Assembly: GCA_947504605.1 (NCBI GenBank)
Contig: CANNJE010000018.1
Location: 1 to 33,482 of the forward strand
Reading direction: 5' to 3'
DNA length: 33,482 nt
Origin: Chitinophagaceae bacterium
Lineage (GTDB): Bacteria; Bacteroidota; Bacteroidia; Chitinophagales; Chitinophagaceae
Shown here in pieces: positions 31,563 through 33,482 of this stretch. A program made the position numbers and the translations under genes. Position 1 is the first letter of the stretch, and each line of letters starts with the position of its first letter. The notes below the pieces were generated by a model. The model had not been told where the DNA came from, made no database searches, and saw only the letters and a list, made by a program, of their open reading frames with translations.

Positions 31563-33482
31563 ATGAAAAATTTATTACAAAAAGCAAGTTTTCTTTTTTT
31601 ACTTGTGTTAACCTGCTTTAAATCAGTAGATGCACAAACCATCAAAACGGTGGGCGCAACGGGAGCTGATTACAGTACCTTAAAAGTTGCTTTTGATGCT
31701 GTTAATGCAGGTACAATTACCGGAAACATCGAATTAAAAGTAATTGATAATACCACAGAAGCTGCTTCAGCAGTTTTGAATGCCTCTGGTTCAGGATCGG
31801 CTTCTTATACGGCGATCAGTATCTATCCAACCGTTACAGGCAAAACCATTAGTGGAAATCTGGCGGCTGCCATGATTCAATTAGTTGGTGCAGATAATGT
31901 AACGATTGACGGGCGATTAAACCGTACCGGTTCCACCGTCAACCTTACTGTTAATAATACCAATACGGGTGGATCATCCATTGGTCTTACTGAAGGAGCT
32001 ACCTCTAATACGATTCAATACAATACGTTGAAATCGGCTGGTACGACCATCTCAACCGCTACAATTTATTTCGGAACCTCCACCATAAGCGGAGGAAACA
32101 GCAATAATACCATTGCTTATAATGCATTTACGAGTTCCAGCACCCGTTGTATGACTGCTATAGGCAGTGTGGGATCTGCTGCACCCAATGACAATGTGAG
32201 CAATACCATCAACTATAATCTTTTTTATGATATGATGAGTTTTCCGGATTATGCGGTAGCTGCCATTGGATATGCTGCCATCAGGGTTGGAAATAATAAC
32301 AGCACCTGGGCTGTTACCAACAACCGCTTTTATGAAACTACAGAAGTACCAGTTGCAATGAATTTTTCGGGTTCTTTGCGGGCTTCTTTTATAAATATCA
32401 ATGTTGGTACTACGGGTGGCTTGTTTACGGTTTCCAATAATTTCTTTGGTGGTAATGCAGCTGATGGAACAGGTATATTAAGAAAAGGTGCCGGAGGATT
32501 TTCGTCCAATTACGTAGATTTTGATGCCATCTATATCAAAAACGCCACTGACATAAACTTCGCCAGCTCGGTGCAGGGCAATACTATTACGAACATCAAT
32601 ATGCTCAATTGTTTTGGAGGTAGTTTAAATTTTATGAATATAGCCGGTGGTGCTGTGAATGTGGGAAACATCAACGGCAATTTGATTGGATCAGCCACCC
32701 AAAAAGCTGCATTGCAGATCACTCATGGAAGTTGTATGGTTGATGCATCGGCAAGTGCAGGAATCTTGAGAGGTTTTTTTATAACTGCGGATATTGGAAC
32801 CATCAATATCAGTAATAATACCATCGCCGGATTATTGGGTGCTAAGAGCACTCAGAATGCCAAGGCTTCCATTTCAGGTGTTGAAATTTACAATCTTGAT
32901 GCTGTAACCGGACCAACTTTAACCATTCAGAACAATACCATTGGAGCCGATATGGACAGCAGTCTGGTCGTTCGTGCTGCCGGTTCTTGTTATATCCGTG
33001 GGATTTATGCAGGAAGCAAGTGCATTGCTCATATCAGAAACAATACCATTCAAAAGATATATGCTTCAGATATTGGAAGTGGTCCGATAGCAGGAATCGT
33101 GGCAAGTGCCGGAACCTTGTGGATACGTAATAATGTGGTTAAAAACATCGAATCTTATTCTAATTCTGGTGCAGATTTAGTTTTATACGGAATCAAGCTG
33201 AGTGCCAATGGGGGCATTTCAGGGAATACGATTTTTAATATAAGCTGTAAATCAACGGCCGGTGGGGTGACAGGTATTTATAGTTTTGCGCAAAATTTAA
33301 CCGACACCGGTGGTGTAAAAAATAATTTCATTTATAATTTGAATGTAAACCCTACCAGTGCAAACGCTGGTAACGGTGTTGTTGGTATTTATTCAGCAAA
33401 TATCGTAAACAATATGGTGGTCCTTAATCAGGATAATCAAACCCGCAATATTGGTATCAATTCTTCTGGCATGACTGTAAAT
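31563..33482 (+). CDS. secreted parallel beta-helix repeat protein, 3'-truncated by the window edge
   Basis: The frame stays open from the ATG at 31563 to the last base (640 codons), so the gene continues beyond the window. A signal peptide spans about residues 1-25 (KSVDAQ end). The mature part is Asn-, Thr-, Ser- and Gly-rich. It has many NNTI/GNTI turns (ISNNTIAGL, IQNNTIGAD, IRNNTIQKI, ISGNTIFNI), the signature of right-handed parallel beta-helices (PbH1). Bacteroidota proteins of this type are usually large, cell-surface or secreted, and end in a type 9 secretion tag, which lies outside the window if present. It is divergent from the propeller-HTH regulator. An adhesin or polysaccharide-binding role is only possible. 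Confidence 0.85.
   Translation, partial: MKNLLQKASFLFLLVLTCFKSVDAQTIKTVGATGADYSTLKVAFDAVNAGTITGNIELKVIDNTTEAASAVLNASGSGSASYTAISIYPTVTGKTISGNLAAAMIQLVGADNVTIDGRLNRTGSTVNLTVNNTNTGGSSIGLTEGATSNTIQYNTLKSAGTTISTATIYFGTSTISGGNSNNTIAYNAFTSSSTRCMTAIGSVGSAAPNDNVSNTINYNLFYDMMSFPDYAVAAIGYAAIRVGNNNSTWAVTNNRFYETTEVPVAMNFSGSLRASFININVGTTGGLFTVSNNFFGGNAADGTGILRKGAGGFSSNYVDFDAIYIKNATDINFASSVQGNTITNINMLNCFGGSLNFMNIAGGAVNVGNINGNLIGSATQKAALQITHGSCMVDASASAGILRGFFITADIGTINISNNTIAGLLGAKSTQNAKASISGVEIYNLDAVTGPTLTIQNNTIGADMDSSLVVRAAGSCYIRGIYAGSKCIAHIRNNTIQKIYASDIGSGPIAGIVASAGTLWIRNNVVKNIESYSNSGADLVLYGIKLSANGGISGNTIFNISCKSTAGGVTGIYSFAQNLTDTGGVKNNFIYNLNVNPTSANAGNGVVGIYSANIVNNMVVLNQDNQTRNIGINSSGMTVN

Overview
The window is a chromosomal segment of a Bacteroidota bacterium, most likely of the Chitinophagaceae type. 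This is inferred from low GC, Bacteroidota-style promoters (TAnnTTTG at -7), weak ribosome binding sites, a TonB-dependent receptor, a DUF5690 protein, MORN/WG/SUMF1 repeat proteins and a membrane-anchored propeller-HTH regulator. There are no rRNA or tRNA genes, no CRISPR array, and no insertion sequence that I can recognise.

Layout. 1-457 is non-coding with a 22-bp tandem repeat. 458-2510 is a uronate pair (SDR-type fructuronate reductase and mannonate dehydratase). 2986-5801 holds rmuC, a PPP-type metallophosphatase and a 56-aa membrane protein. 5793-9125 (minus) is a tight operon of an LpxH-like phosphoesterase, a GT1/GT28-like glycosyltransferase and a GH1 beta-glycosidase.

9549-16874 (plus) is the most interesting part. 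It encodes a secreted propeller-phosphoesterase, a phosphonatase-like HAD hydrolase with the Schiff-base lysine, a DUF5690 MFS protein with organophosphate-antiporter-like arginines, a TIGR03364 FAD oxidase and a PbfA-like PLP enzyme. Together these look like a PhnW-independent pathway for 2-aminoethylphosphonate analogues (N-methylated or 1-hydroxylated), ending in acetaldehyde and phosphate. A TonB receptor (17041-19077) follows. On the minus strand lie a PAP2-fold protein that has lost its nucleophile, and a minimal ethanolamine module (permease, EutB, EutC) without microcompartment or reactivase genes. It also ends in acetaldehyde, so two C2-amine routes sit side by side.

23743-29567 is a run of small or repetitive, mostly secreted proteins: a MORN-repeat/barrel protein, a WG-repeat protein, a double SUMF1-domain protein born by internal duplication, a lipoprotein, a zinc-ribbon protein and hypotheticals. 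The window ends with a membrane-bound propeller/HTH regulator (minus), divergent from a secreted parallel beta-helix protein that runs off the right edge.
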